A stretch of DNA of 64,000 bases from Podarcis raffonei (lineage: Eukaryota; Chordata; Lepidosauria; Squamata; Lacertidae): assembly GCF_027172205.1 (NCBI RefSeq), contig NC_070614.1:46874001-46938000 (forward strand). The letters are read 5' to 3'. Made by a program: the position numbers and the translations under genes. The stretch's first letter is position 1, and every line of letters starts with the position of its first letter. Below the pieces are notes generated by a model, which worked only from the letters and a program-made list of their open reading frames with translations, did not search any database and was not told the DNA's origin. Below, piece by piece: positions 50,100 through 62,500 of the stretch.

Positions 50100-52777
50100 T
50101 TAATACTGTCTCCTTATTAGTTTCTCCCGGCTATTCAGTTCTGGTCGCAACACAATGATGTAGCATTTCGGGCAAAAGATACAGCCCAGTAACCCAGAAG
50201 TGGAGGCCAAGATGGAAAAGATCTCCACAGCCACCATGTCTTTCCCTCTTGTGCTCAGGTAAGTTGGAATAAAGGACAGCCAAACACTGCAAAATGCCAG
50301 CATGCTGAAAGTGAGGGAGGCCTCAGAGTGCTCCCACTGCTGGAGCGCAGTCTCAGAAACTCTGTAGGCCCCGCAGATGTCCGGGCTTGGCTCTGGGCAG
50401 CGGCGAGGCCTCCGCAAGCTCAGAACACTCACTTCCGGGTTAAAAACGTTAGTAACCTTAACCTGAAAAAAACGTAACCCGAGGCGTTCGTAACCAAAGG
50501 TAACATAGTACACTGTATATAGAAATACTTTCTGGTAAGACATTACCTGCCAAGGCTTTAGGTTCTGAAGTTCAATGTTGCTATCAACCAGCATTGGCCT
50601 GTGCTTGGACCTAGATGAGTACATGGCATGCAAAGCATGAGCCAAAGCATAGACAGCAATATAAATGCTGTAGCTGTGGCCACTCATGTGCATTTCAAAA
50701 AGTCCAGCAGGGAGACTTTCCAGCCTCTCCTCTCCAGTACAGCTGTCACCATCCATTATAGGCACCCCTGGATCTGGAAAGAAACAGTCAAAGGCTTGCT
50801 CCCAGAAATCTTTGAGAAACCCATCTCCTTGAGTCCAATTTGGCTTGATGATTTGAAGAAATTCTCTGAAACCTGGTACTTCTTTTCTGTGAATTGTGAA
50901 AGAAATGGCACCCTGGAACATTTCAAAACCCCATCCTCTTGCAGCGCCCGTTAATATAAAATCCATCTGCATTGTCATGATCCACACTTTCCCAAAGAAT
51001 GTGTTTTGCATATTTCCTGAATCTTGTGAAGATATAAAAGTTCTCAGCCACAAAATTGTTAAAGATTCTCCATACGTGATAATTGTACCAACTTTTCGTT
51101 CTTGGAAAGATACATCAATTGGACTTGCATCATTAAAATTATTGATGAATTCCTCCATACGAGCATCTTGTGGGATTCTTTTTATGAAGGCTGAACAGAT
51201 TCCATGCCTGGAAAACAATGGCTCCAATATTCTTAGGAATTGCTCTCCACTGTTATCATCCACAACAAAGAGCCCAATCCAGGTCCACCTAAAATGCTGA
51301 AGTAACCAGATAATTCCCATATACTGAAGGTTTTCATTTGGAACCATGCGGTAAAAGGGAGGAGCACCCTTTGTTTGGATCTCATCTGGTGCAAATGAGC
51401 CATATATCAGCTGTAAGAAAATGTGCAGAGACCAGAAAGATTCATTAATACCAATCTATTTATTCCAGAAGTCTGTGGCTGGGAGTGGATTCATGCAAGA
51501 AATAGTTTTGAAGTATTTATTGAGTGATAGGGACATTATAATCTTCCTAAGATTTTACTACTTGTCATCAATATTACTCCCTTCTTTGGAACTTCACAGC
51601 TGAGTAATAAAAAATTTCCCAACATCCACATGCACAGATATTACCTGTGGAATTTTGTAGAGGCCAATGATGTCCATCATAAGGAAAGAGGTGTCAGAGC
51701 CAAGTCCTCCAATAATGGCAAGAAGGGTTTTCTGTTTGCCACATTTGTAGTTGGGGAGAAATGTATGTGACTTGAAAATTAGGTCCAGTGTGGTCCGATA
51801 GGTCATCCTTGCACTGTCATAGCTGTCGGAGATGTGGAACCCGAGGGTGACATTGGGCAGGATATTGGCATTCTTGTTGATCTCGTTTACCGCAAATGCC
51901 AAAGCCAGGCTGTGCTGGTAGAACTTGGTTATGACACTGCCAAGAGAGTTTATTTTAATATCTCAGAAGAAGCATCCATGATGCACCAATTCGTTATGCT
52001 ACAAACCCAAAAATTTCTAAATGCAACTGAGTCAGGATTTTGCAATACCCTTTCTATTTGTTTCTGATGCACCAGAATTTGTGCATAGCATCTTCTTAAA
52101 GTTTTAAGCATACCAAGCTATGAACAGTGCAAAGTTTATTCTGTTGCATTTAGATTGCATTTAGATTGTCCATATGTTGTCCATTATACCATCTAAGCCC
52201 ATGCTAAACCAAATATTTGCATTCCTTTATCATTAAGTGAATGTGTGTCCCTGTGTGTGCATGGAGATGTACAAGATAGGTACTTCAGAGTTCACCAAGA
52301 AGAAAAAATATAACTTTTGTTTCCCCAAAAAGCCAATTGTAATGGAGCTGAAAAAGACTATAGTTTCCATTAGCACCATCCCATCCCAAGTGACATTAGT
52401 CAGTGCTTTTATATCTTCCCTTTTTGAGATTTTATTTTTTGTGTGTATGCTCATTTTCAAACAGAAAAGACTTTCATATCTGGAAGGAGAGTATTCACAT
52501 ATACTCTTGATAATTATAAGGTATGCAGTTTATAAAATGCAGATGGAGTGAGGAATTCTTACCGTGGAAAGTCAAACAGGTTCTGAGAAGGATGTTCTTC
52601 AAAAGTAACCTGGTTGACTATATAAGAGATATGAGAAGCCATTCCACCAATGAGGAGGCAACCTAGCTGGTACCATTCATGTGGAACAGGGAGGGGATCA
52701 CCAGTGTGACATTTCATAGTTTCTTCTTGGGACACAAGGGGAGTCAGCAGAAGCATCAGCACTGCTATTTCTAACAT
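50100..52777 (-). pseudogene. V2R-F: rearranged receptor lacking exons 4, 5 and most of exon 6
   Basis: Exon 1 52563-52777 (MLEIAVLMLLLTPLVSQ), exon 2 51645-51936 and exon 3 50547-51410 are open with normal borders. Left of exon 3 there is no exon 4 or 5. Instead about 230 bp of intron remnant and MITE-like DNA (50315-50546) leads straight into the last third of exon 6 (50100 to about 50314: [14 protein letters not shown] through [13 protein letters not shown] and a stop), which retains only helices 6-7. So the linker and helices 1-5 are gone, and a signalling receptor cannot be made. Remarkably the reading frame is open without a stop from exon 3 through the junction to the exon 6 stop (50100-51347 and upstream to the exon start). 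Ligand-binding sequence is closest to G. Confidence 0.88.
50315..50514. mobile_element. MITE-like remnant at the V2R-F deletion junction
   Basis: GC-rich sequence ending in CGTAACCCGAGGCGTTCGTA and CACTG followed by TA, the end signature of the Tc1/mariner-like MITEs here; the other end is missing. Confidence 0.6.
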
Positions 52778-52937
52778 ATTGGCAGAAAAGAGTTTCTGAC
52801 TCTATAAATTCCCTAATTCGTAACTTGCATCCTATGTGAAATTGCCAATACTAGAGGTCCAAGATTCAAGAAGGAGAACATGTCATAGACAGACCTGCCT
52901 GCCTATTGCACTTAATCATAGCCTAATGGCATAAGGG

Positions 52938-53150
52938 GTTATTTTATAACTACTTTCAGTCTGTTTTCTCTTGCCTTCTAGAATGCACCAGAAGCTTCAG
53001 AAAGGTGAGCAAATTATAATATTTTGGATAATTGCAGAGAGAAATAATTGCTTCTTCTGAGATTTGATACTGAGTCATACTTTGGGTAGGGAAAAAGTTT
53101 CTTCATCTTTATGGAACAGTCCACAAGTCTTCTCTATTCCCTAAAGCAGG
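52938..53150 (-). promoter_or_regulatory. Candidate promoter region of pseudogene V2R-F
   Basis: GTTATAAAATAAC on the minus strand at 52938-52950. The shared block at 52984-53150 keeps GAGCAAATTATAATATTTTG, GGATAATTG and AAGTCTTCTC. Confidence 0.45.
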
Positions 53151-53295
53151 TGCATTATTAATTTGGCACTTTGTTGTTGGACAACAACTTCTGCCGATTC
53201 CTGCCTGCAAGATCAAAGATTCAGTGACATCTAAATGTCCACAAATATCTCTTGTATGCCATGAAGCAATAAAAAAGAAATTTTGTTTCCTTATA

Positions 53296-53463
53296 CAGTC
53301 ATACCTCATGTTACGGACGCTTCAGGTTATGTGTTTTTGGGTTGCGGACCACGGGAAATGGTCGCGCCAGCCCCTGAGCAGACGCAGCGGTTTAGGATGT
53401 GAATGCTGCGGGCTGTGGACTTGCCTCCATTATGGATTACATCCGTAACCCGAGATTCCACTG
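53296..53463. mobile_element. Tc1/mariner-like MITE, short version
   Basis: Ends CAGTCATACCTCATGTTACG and CGTAACCCGAGATTCCACTG; TA on both sides. Confidence 0.78.
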
Positions 53464-53465
53464 TA

Positions 53466-54415
53466 TCTCTGAAAAACCAATTAAATCAGGAGAGTGACAC
53501 ACTTTGGTAAAGCCAGTAACTTGACTAAATAACCCAAGCAATGATAGTCCTGCAATGAAGGCGGTTCTGTCTTAGAATTAGAGTTTCATCTTACCCTCCT
53601 GCCAATCACTTGGCATAATGTGATTTTGCTAACATGTCTTACTAACAAACTATAGGAGTAAAGGAATAGGGCTTTGGAAATGCCAATGATTGGCTGTTGG
53701 ATGGTGCCTGCCATCCCTGCTTTCTTTGCTTGTGTGAGTAAGGACTACAGATTAACGCAGCCTGCAGATTCACACAGACAGTGGGTGGGTTATATACACT
53801 TTGGATAATAATGACAGTTATTGCTTTGCTTTTCGCTCCAATAGCTAGTTGATGCAATAAAAATATAAAGATCATGTCTATATCAAATGGTCAATCAACA
53901 GACAGATAGACAGAAAGAAATACATTTATTGTGTTAATGCAGATCACCATTAGGAAAAAAAGAAGTCAATAATAGCCATTGCCATGGCGCAATATCTTTT
54001 TGCCCCTTCCCCTAAAACTCTGAAATCCCCCGCCAGATGTGTCATAAATGGGGTGAGGACACTGCCAATCTCAACAGCACAACACTTGGAATTAAGAAGA
54101 GGGCGGGTAGTGCTTTATTTAATCTTCAATTTTGTTTAAGAGTTATGAGAGCTGTGCAGTGCTTTTTCTCTGGGGATAATCAAGGATACTCAGTGCCAGC
54201 TTCTTTTTTCTCACCAAATGTTAAAATGTGGCATTTGCAGTAACAACATCATAGAGATTACCGGAACATTTCTCTATCTTAAAAACAAAAACACAAATTT
54301 TGTGGAACTACTTGTATGAAATAGTTGTACACTTATCCAGTTCAGTATGTAAAAGAGTATAATTTTCCATCAAAAGATGTGATCATATCATATTTAAGAT
54401 CAAAGGGAACAATTT

Positions 54416-54467
<52 letters not shown>

Positions 54468-54845
54468 GGTTAAGGGAATGGAGGGTGAAAATGAGGTCCA
54501 ATGCACCTTCAGCAACTGTTGAATTTCTGCTTAACAAAACACAGTGCCTTTTTTGAGATCACACTTCCATACTGGAAGAGTTCAGTTGAAGCTATGTCCT
54601 CTGATCACTTGGCTAAGCTCTAGCCCCCATTGTAACTGATTGCATTCTGACATTCTTAAGGAACTGTTCTTAAATTTAAGTAAATAGAATAAATAGCGGG
54701 TTGGTATTCTACAATTTGTTTGCCTGTGGTTTGTCTGCCCACAGTTTATGTATTATTTTACACCACAGTCCTTGCAGCTGATCTGTATGTAAAATACTTG
54801 CCCATCATGAAAAGCAATATGATTGGAGAAAAGAGGATGATTTTC
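53466..54845. other. Intergenic DNA between V2R-F and V2R-G
   Basis: No gene seen. A (GA)n tract lies at 54418-54464. About 54300-54410 matches the ancestral, unexpanded form of the minisatellite region. Confidence 0.5.
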
Positions 54846-57563
54846 TTAATTCTTTCTCCTCATTATCTGCTCCCTGCTGTTTAGTTCAGGCCTCAGCACA
54901 ATGATGTAGCACTTAGGGAAAAAGATGCATCCCAGTAGCACAGCACTGGAGGCCAAGATGGAGAAGATCTCCACAGCCACCATGCCTTTTCCTCTGGTGC
55001 TCAGGTAAGTTGGAACAAAGGACAACCAAACACTGCAAAATGCCAACATGCTGAATGTAATGAACTTTGCTTCATTAAAACTGTCAGGTAGCTTGCGGGC
55101 CAGGAATGCCACAATGAAGCTGCTGATGGCAAGGAGACCCATGTAGCCCAGGACACAATAGAACATGGTGACGGACCCTTCATTACACTGAACAATGATT
55201 TCTTCATTTACTGAATGGATGTCTAATTCAGGGAATGGGGGAAAGGCTGAGAGCCACACTGTGCAAAAACACATTTGAAGAAGTGAACCAGAAACAGCAA
55301 TTGAATAGGACACTTTACTCCCCACCCATTTCTTCATTCTAGATCCGGGTTTTGTGGCCATGAATGCTAGAGAAACAATGATGGTTTTGGCCAACACACA
55401 AGAAACAGCCACTGAGAAGATGATGCTGAAAGCTGGTTGTCGGAGAAGGCAGGTCACTTTCCCAGGTTGGCCAAGGAATAGAAAAGTAGACAGGAAGCAA
55501 AGCAGGTGGGAGACCAGGAGGATGTAGGTGAGGTCTCGGTTGTTGGCTTTGACTATGGGGGTCTCTTTATGTTTAATGAAGGTAGCAAACACCAAGGTTG
55601 TTATGAAAGAAAAAGAAGCCGTAGCTGAAGCTAAGCCTTTCCCTAAAGGTTCTTCATAAGACAGAAAGTGTATAACTTTGGGGTTGCATTGATTTCTATT
55701 CTTGCTTGGATATTGATCTTCTGGGCATTTGAAACAGTCTTCCATATCTGAAAGCATAGGGTAGGGGAGTTCCAACTGAGTGTCAATTCATTGAATACAG
55801 CAAATTATTTTTACCCTTTGTTATGGCAATGTGACATGACCTACCAGTTTGGTTTGAAATCTTCCCCTCTGGACATGGAGCACAATCATAGCAGCAAAAT
55901 TGTTCACCCTCCTTCCTTTTCTTATGATGACCAGGGTGGCAATATTCATTACACACAGAAAGAGGAACCACCTGTCCATATAAATGTGTTTGTTTGTTTT
56001 TTAAAGAATTAGTGATATTGAAGAAATATATTTCTTACTTACTGATGACATACCATAGCAATGGAGACAACCCTGCCACATTTTCAAACCAAATGAAATT
56101 ATCTATGATATATAGATTCAGGATGCCTGTGCATGTGTAGATTTTTTGATTTAATTAGCATTCTGTTCCTCCTCTTCCATTACTTTTTGTAAAATTCAAA
56201 CTATCATGGTAGAGACCATAGAGCTGCCTGTACCATAGCTGTCAACTTTCCCCTTTTTTTTAAGGGAAATTCCCTTAGTTTGAATAGGATTCCTCGCAAG
56301 AAAAGGGAAAAGTTGACAGCTATGGCCTGTACGTAAGTTGCCTGAAAATGTTCAGAAGAATACGTACTGGAATGTCAACATTATGATGAACAAAATGAAA
56401 CTTGAAGCTTTTGTTTTTATCAAGATGGTCATCAATGTGACTAAAAGTGTCAGGAGGTATTACTGTGATGTGCCAGAATAGGAGGGACTTGAATAGTCAT
56501 ATTTCTCTAATAATTACACCCACATTCATTACTTATTCTGCTTTATTCCATACTGGCATGGCTGAGTTTTTTTACCAGCAGTAGAATTTTCAAGATGCCC
56601 CTAATGAACTTCTAGAACATAGAGTTTTTCTGGTTTTATTCCAGTGGGTTTATTAGTTGTCGTTTGATTTTTTAGTATTAACTGATCTTTGTTTGATATC
56701 TTTGTAAACCACTCAGAGATTATTGGAGTTAAGTGGAATATAAATCGGGTTGGGTTTTTTTCAAATACAGTGGTACCTTGGGTTAAGAACTTAATTCGTT
56801 CCGGAGGTCCGTTCTTAACCTGAAACTCTTCTTAACCTGAAGCACCACTTTAGCTAATGGGGCCTCCCGCTGCCACCGCGCCGCTGCTGTGCGATTTCTG
56901 TCCTCATCCTGAAGCAAAGTTCTTAACCCGAGGTACTCCAGAAACTCCAGCGGGTCGGGTGCAGAATGCTGCAGCAAGGCTCCTCACGGGGTCTCTGCCA
57001 TGGGAGCATATTCACCCAGTGCTTTTCAAGCTGCACTGGCTCCCAGTGGAGTACAGGATCAGATTTAAGGTGCTGCTTTTGACCTTTAAAGCCCTTCACG
57101 GCCTAGGACCCTCGTACCTATGGGACCGCCTCTCCTGGTATGCCCCATGGAGAGCCTAAAGGTCCATAAATAGCAACACCCTAGTGGTCCCGGGCCCTAA
57201 GGAAATTAGATTGGCTTCAACCAGAGCCAGGGCCTTTTCAACTCTGGCTCCGGTCTGGTGGAACGCTCTGCCTCATGAGACCAGGGCCCTGCAGGATCTG
57301 ATTTCTTTCCACAGGGCCTGTAAGACAGAGTTGTTCCGCCTGGCCTTTGGCTTGGAGCCAATTTGATTCCCTCCCTCTCTTTCTTTTTTTCTTTTCCTTC
57401 TCCTCCTGCGATGAGGCTACATTTTAATATTTTAATGTTTCAATATTTTAATGTTGTATTTTTAATTTTGTTTTTAAGTTGTAATCATTTAACTTGTTTT
57501 TATTATTGCTTGTAAGCCGCTCTGAGCCCGGCCTTGGCTGGGGAGGGCGGGGTATAAATAAAA

Positions 57564-57611
<48 letters not shown>

Positions 57612-58387
57612 TCTGGGTTAGCGGATTCTGTAACCCGAGGTACCACTGTAAAGGAGATATGCAGAAGACCTTACAGTGCTATCATGTATTAACTCAGATC
57701 TTTGACACATCAAACTCAGTAATGTCTAAACCTGGAAATGATAAAGACTGAACATGGGGTCTTTTGCATGGAAACCATATGCTCTACCATTGAGCTCCAG
57801 CATTGTCAAATGTAACATGCAAGAACACCATTATGAATGATACACTCATAGAACTGTTGAGTTGGAGGTGAATATGAGGACCATTTAGTCCAACTGCCTG
57901 CAATGCAAGGATCTCAAATAAAGCATCCATGACAGATGACAATATAACCTCTGCTGAAGTAGCATGGTTGTAAAAAATTCAGGGCTGATGTACTGTATGC
58001 TTCTGAGCTCAATTCAAAGTGTTGGTTGCTGACTTTTAAAGCCCTAAACGGCCTCGGCCCAGTATACCTGAAGGAGCATCTCCACCCCCATCGTACTGCC
58101 CAGACACTGAGGCCCAGCGCCGAGGGCCTTCTGGTGGTTCCATCACTGAGAGAAGCAAAGTTACAGGGAACCAGGCAGAGGGCCTTCTCGGTAGTGGTGC
58201 CTGCCCTATGGAATGCCCTCCCATCAGATGTCAAAGAAAAACAACTATATGACATTTAGAAGACATCTGAAGGCAGCCCTGTTTAGGGAAGTTTTTAATG
58301 ATTGATATTTTAATGTATTTTTAACCTTCTGTTGGAAGCCACCCAGAGTGGCTTGGGAAACCCAGCCAAATGGGCAGGGTAGAAATA

Positions 58388-58438
<51 letters not shown>

Positions 58439-61400
58439 TGCACTGCAAGAGCACAGTAATGGAGCAAAGGAAGTGGACAAGCAAGGACAAGACAATGATT
58501 TCAGGAAAACACAATCCTGCTTTAGGTGTCTACGAAGTGAATTAAAGTTCAGAGTTCATTAGCTATGTATGGAAAAGGTAAAATGATATTCCAAATAGGA
58601 GCAGCATTATCTGGAATTTAAATGTAGCTACTAGTTTCTGAATGTGAAAGGAATCATTGAATTCATTTTAGAGTTTATGTACCATTGCAAGATCAGATCA
58701 TGGGGGCTTCATAGTTCAGCCCAATGGGTTCACCAAGATAGCCCCAGAAACAATACCTCATTAAAATATCTGTGCCAGATAATTCTATCCTCACTAATGG
58801 TGAATACTTTCCCTTCAGGAGCAAAAGGAACAACACTTCCAACTTTTATCCTCTGAAAGGAATTGTTGGGAAAGGTGACGAAGTTCATGATGTCAAATCC
58901 ACCACTTATTTCCCATTGATCATTAAAGGACATGGTTTCTCCAGCTGAATTGTTAAATGAGATGCCTTGAAGAAAGTGGTGGAGCTGTTTGAAAAAAAGG
59001 AAATAAATATAGACAGAATAAAAGAATGCTGAAGATTTCAGAATGGGTTTCCTTTCCAATTTCATTCATAGAAATGAAATGTAAATCCACTTTTTAAAAT
59101 GAGAAAGATGTGGAATATTGTCATTATTAATCCAAGAAGGGGAAAAAGCAATGCATTCTCAATCTGTACCAAACTGTTCACTGAACTATGAAGCATTTGC
59201 TGAAGAGACATTACCTGCCAAGGCTGCAGAGATTGAAGTTTGACATTCCTACCAACTACCTTTGATTTATGTTTGGATCTAGCAAAGTCCATGGCATGCA
59301 AAGCATAAGCCAAAGCATAAACAGCATTATAGATACTGTAGCTGTGTCCAGTCATGTGCATTTCAAAAAGACCTGCAGGGAGACTTTCTGGCCTCTCCTC
59401 TCCAGTACAAGTGTCATCGTCCATCACAGGCATACCTGGATCTGAAAATAAACAATCAAATGCTTGCTCCCAGAAATTTTGGAGGAAACCATCTCTTTCA
59501 GTCCTGTAAGGTTTTATATTCTGAAGAAATTTCCTGAAACCTGGAACCTCTTTTGTGTGAATAGCAAATAAAATGGCACCCTGGAACATCTGAAAATCCC
59601 ATCCTCTTATAGAACCGGTTAATATAAAATCTGTTTGGGTTGTCACAATCCACACCTTTCCAAATAATGGGTTTTCTGTATTTCCTGAATCTTGTGAATG
59701 CATAAAAGTTCTCAGCCGTAAAATTGTCAAAGATTCTCCATACATGATAATTGTACCAGCTTTATGATCTTGGAAAGATACATCAATTGGACTTGCATCA
59801 TAAAATTGATTTATGAACTCCTCCATACGAGCTTCTTGTGGGATTCTTTTGGTGAAGGCTGAACAGATTCCATGTTTAGAAAACAATGGCTCCAGTATTT
59901 TTAGGAATTGCTCTCCACTGTTATCATCCACAACAACAAGCCCCACCCAGGTCCACCTAAAATGCTGAAGTAACCATATAATTCCCATATACTGAAGGTT
60001 TTCATTTGGGACCATGTGGTAAAAGGAAGGAACTTCCATTATTTTGGTCTCATCTATGGCAAATGAGCCATATGTAAGCTGTAAGAAAACATACAGATAC
60101 CTCGGGTTAAGTACTTAATTCGTTCCGGAGGTCCATTCTTAACCTGAAACTGTTCTTAACCTGAAGCACCACTTTAGCTAATGGGGCCTCCTGCTGCCAC
60201 TGTGCTGCTGGAGCACGATTTCTGTTCTCATCCTGAAGCAAAGTTCATAACCTGAGGTAATATTTCTGGGTTAGCGAAGTCTGTAACCTGAAGCGTATGT
60301 AACCTGAAGCGTATGTAACCCGAGGTACCACTGTACTGCAAAGATAAGTCAGGAGTAGTTTACTTTTTCAGAAGGCTGTTGTTAGGAACTTCTGCATGAG
60401 AAAATATATTTTCCAAAAGAATTTTTGAGGTTGGTGAGAGATAGGGTCTTTTTCTGGCTGAATTTTGAAATGTCATTTTATTTGCAGGTACAACCAAATT
60501 CCAAGTCACTAATTCATTCTTCTGCACATTATGCAAGTAGTAAATATAGAAAAAATATACTATCACCATCAGCACCCATGCATATATCCTACATGTGGTA
60601 TCTTGTATAGACCTAAGATGTTCATAAAATTGAAAGAAGTGTCAGAGCCCAGTCCTCCAATAATGGCTAGTAGGTTTAGTCTGTTTCAAGAGGCTGTGTT
60701 TAGGATTGGGCTGATGCAATATCCACTTTTGAAGTTGTATGCAATTGCTGAGAACTAGTGAAGGACACTTCTATGCTAATTTTATCAAATTATCAAAAGC
60801 TAATACTATTCCCAAAATTTTAATTTTTGTCATTAATATTGCTTCTTTCTGGCTCCCCAATCTCTCTTACCATCGATGAAAATTTATAAACAAATTGATG
60901 AATAACCTAGCCACATGATACTGAAACAAAAAAAACACCACATACAATATCTATAGAAAGAAATATTGAGTATTGCTATCCCCACATACCCCTGAGTACA
61001 TAATACCTGTGGGATCTTGTAGAGACTTGTGATGTACCTCATATGAAAAGAAGTGTCAGATCCAAGTCCTCCAATAATTGCTAGGAGGTTTTTTTGTGCC
61101 CCACATTCGTAGTTGGGATTAAAACTATCTGACTTGAAGATCAGATCCAGTGTGGTGCGGTAGGTCATCTTTGCATCATAAAAACTGTCAGAGATGTGGA
61201 AACCAAGTGTGACATTAGGTAGCATCTTGGGATTCTTGTTGATGTCATTTATGGCAAACACCAAGGCCAAAATATGCTGGTAGAACTTGGTAACGACACT
61301 GTCAATAATGTTAGTCTCATTAATTCAAAAGGTGAATATAAAATACACAAATTCCTTATTCTATAAACCTAGTAATTCCTGTTTGTTATTGAGTTGAATT

Positions 61401-62159
61401 CATTTGCAGCAAAAGCCAAAGGAAATTCATTCTGCTAGGACTTGGTCACCACCATGACAATAGACTTTTTTTTCCTAATTCAAAAGATGTATCTCCAATG
61501 CATGAAGCTGTTATGGTATAACCCCATTAATCTATATGAGAAATTGAATTGAACAGGATTAAGAATTCCTTTTACATTTGTTTCTGATTCCCTAGTCAAG
61601 TATCACCATTCTCGCCAGCCAAACCTTTAGTTATACTTTCTTACAGAAAATAATTTGATTTGTCATCTGTAATGCATAGTCTCTTTGTGATCTCTTGAGA
61701 AAAATATGTCAATATATTTTCTCTCTCTTTCCAGTGCATAATATACATGTAGAGTTGACTTCCATGAATGCTATATAACATGCTTTGACTTCTGTGGATT
61801 CTCCACACAAACAAAGCATTACAACATTGGATACTACCCCTTATTTACTCTAAATTCACACAATTCATGCAATTTAAATGATCAAGAAAGGAAGATCCTT
61901 ACTCTGGAATATCAAAGAGGTTCTGAGTAGGATGTTCCTTGAACAAAACCTCATGAAAAAAGTAAATGATCTGAGACGTAATCTCACCAATGAGGAGACC
62001 ACCTGGCTGGTGCCATTCATGTGGTATAGGTAGGGGATCATCTGTGAGACATTTCATGGGACCTGCTTTGGATACAATGGAAGGCAGAAGAAGCAGTAGC
62101 CATGCTTTTCCTAACATCCTTCCCTCAAATCTTATTTCTAAATATGAGCTGCCTTGCAC
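54846..62159 (-). CDS. V2R-G: intact vomeronasal type-2 receptor gene
   Basis: Exons: 1 61903-62159, 2 61007-61298, 3 59215-60078, 4 58757-58984, 5 55845-55971, 6 54846-55747. They sum to 2670 bp, 889 residues, all open with GT/AG borders. Signal segment around [16 protein letters not shown] (Met 15 preferred as start); flytrap domain with [21 protein letters not shown] and [13 protein letters not shown]; linker [13 protein letters not shown]; seven-helix domain ending [15 protein letters not shown]. Oddities: a MITE (60094-60333) sits 13 bp before the exon 3 acceptor, a partial second copy of exon 2 lies in intron 2 (60593-60677), and intron 4 is stretched to 2.8 kb by two LINE 3' ends and two MITEs. 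It is nevertheless coding-intact. Confidence 0.92.
56234..56324. mobile_element. 91-bp hAT-like MITE
   Basis: Ends CATAGCTGTCAACTTT and AAAGTTGACAGCTATG are nearly the whole element. Eight-base duplication GCCTGTAC at 56226-56233 and 56325-56332. Confidence 0.85.
56768..57648. mobile_element. Tc1/mariner-like MITE split by a LINE
   Basis: Left part 56768 to about 56939 (starts CAGTGGTACCTTGGG), right part about 57612-57648 (ends GAGGTACCACTG); TA on both sides. Confidence 0.8.
56940..57611 (+). mobile_element. CR1/L2-type LINE 3' end nested in the MITE
   Basis: Conceptual C-terminal pieces [16 protein letters not shown] and [17 protein letters not shown] are the end of a CR1/L2-type reverse transcriptase ORF. 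The 3' UTR ends in (TTA)n at 57568-57611. 5'-truncated, with stops. Confidence 0.75.
57845..57925. mobile_element. CR1-type LINE remnant
   Basis: TTTAGTCCAACTGCCTGCAA is typical of squamate CR1 pieces. Confidence 0.45.
58020..58437 (+). mobile_element. CR1/L2-type LINE 3' end in intron 4 of V2R-G
   Basis: [16 protein letters not shown] ... [19 protein letters not shown] is the reverse-transcriptase ORF end. The tail CCACCCAGAGTGGCTTGGGA leads into (ATT)n at 58389-58437. Confidence 0.75.
60094..60333. mobile_element. Tc1/mariner-like MITE beside the exon 3 acceptor of V2R-G
   Basis: Ends CAGATACCTCGGGTTAAG and CGAGGTACCACTG, TA at 60092-60093 and 60334-60335. Only 13 bp separate its TA from the start of exon 3 at 60078. 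Confidence 0.85.
60593..60677 (-). pseudogene. Partial duplicate of V2R exon 2 inside intron 2 of V2R-G
   Basis: On the minus strand about 85 bp translate as [15 protein letters not shown] followed by [13 protein letters not shown], matching the 3' half of exon 2 ([18 protein letters not shown] in the genes), and end at a possible GT donor. Sequence to its right (60690-60860) matches intron 2 of E (about 42270-42440). The arrangement is therefore a tandem duplication of the exon 2/intron 2 region whose extra exon has lost its 5' half and acceptor. Confidence 0.8.
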
Positions 62160-62257
62160 CTATTTCCTTACATCGAGCTTATAACAGGTAAAAGAAGAAG
62201 TGTGTCTGATATGGCCCTGCCAGCCTCTTGCACTTAATCCAAGCTTCCAATGGCACA

Positions 62258-62500
62258 TGTTATATTCATAACCTCTTTCAGACTTGTTTACTGACTGTTT
62301 CCTCCTGCCCTTTTCAAAGTCTCTGGAGATTTCACCGTATGAGCAAATGATAGTGTTATGGATAATTGTGTGTGTATGTGAGGGTAAATTGCTTTCTAGG
62401 TTCTTTGATACTGAATGACACATATTGTAGGAAACACATTGTTTCTTGTCTTCCATTTTTGACCAGAAGTCTTCTCTGCTCCCTGAACAGATAGGAAATG
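62258..62500 (-). promoter_or_regulatory. Candidate promoter region of V2R-G
   Basis: The TATA-like site is weak here (GTTATGAATATAAC on the minus strand, 62258-62272, about 105 bp before the ATG). The shared block at 62318-62500 keeps GAGCAAATGATAGTG, GGATAATTG and AGTCTTCTCTGCTCCC. Confidence 0.42.
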
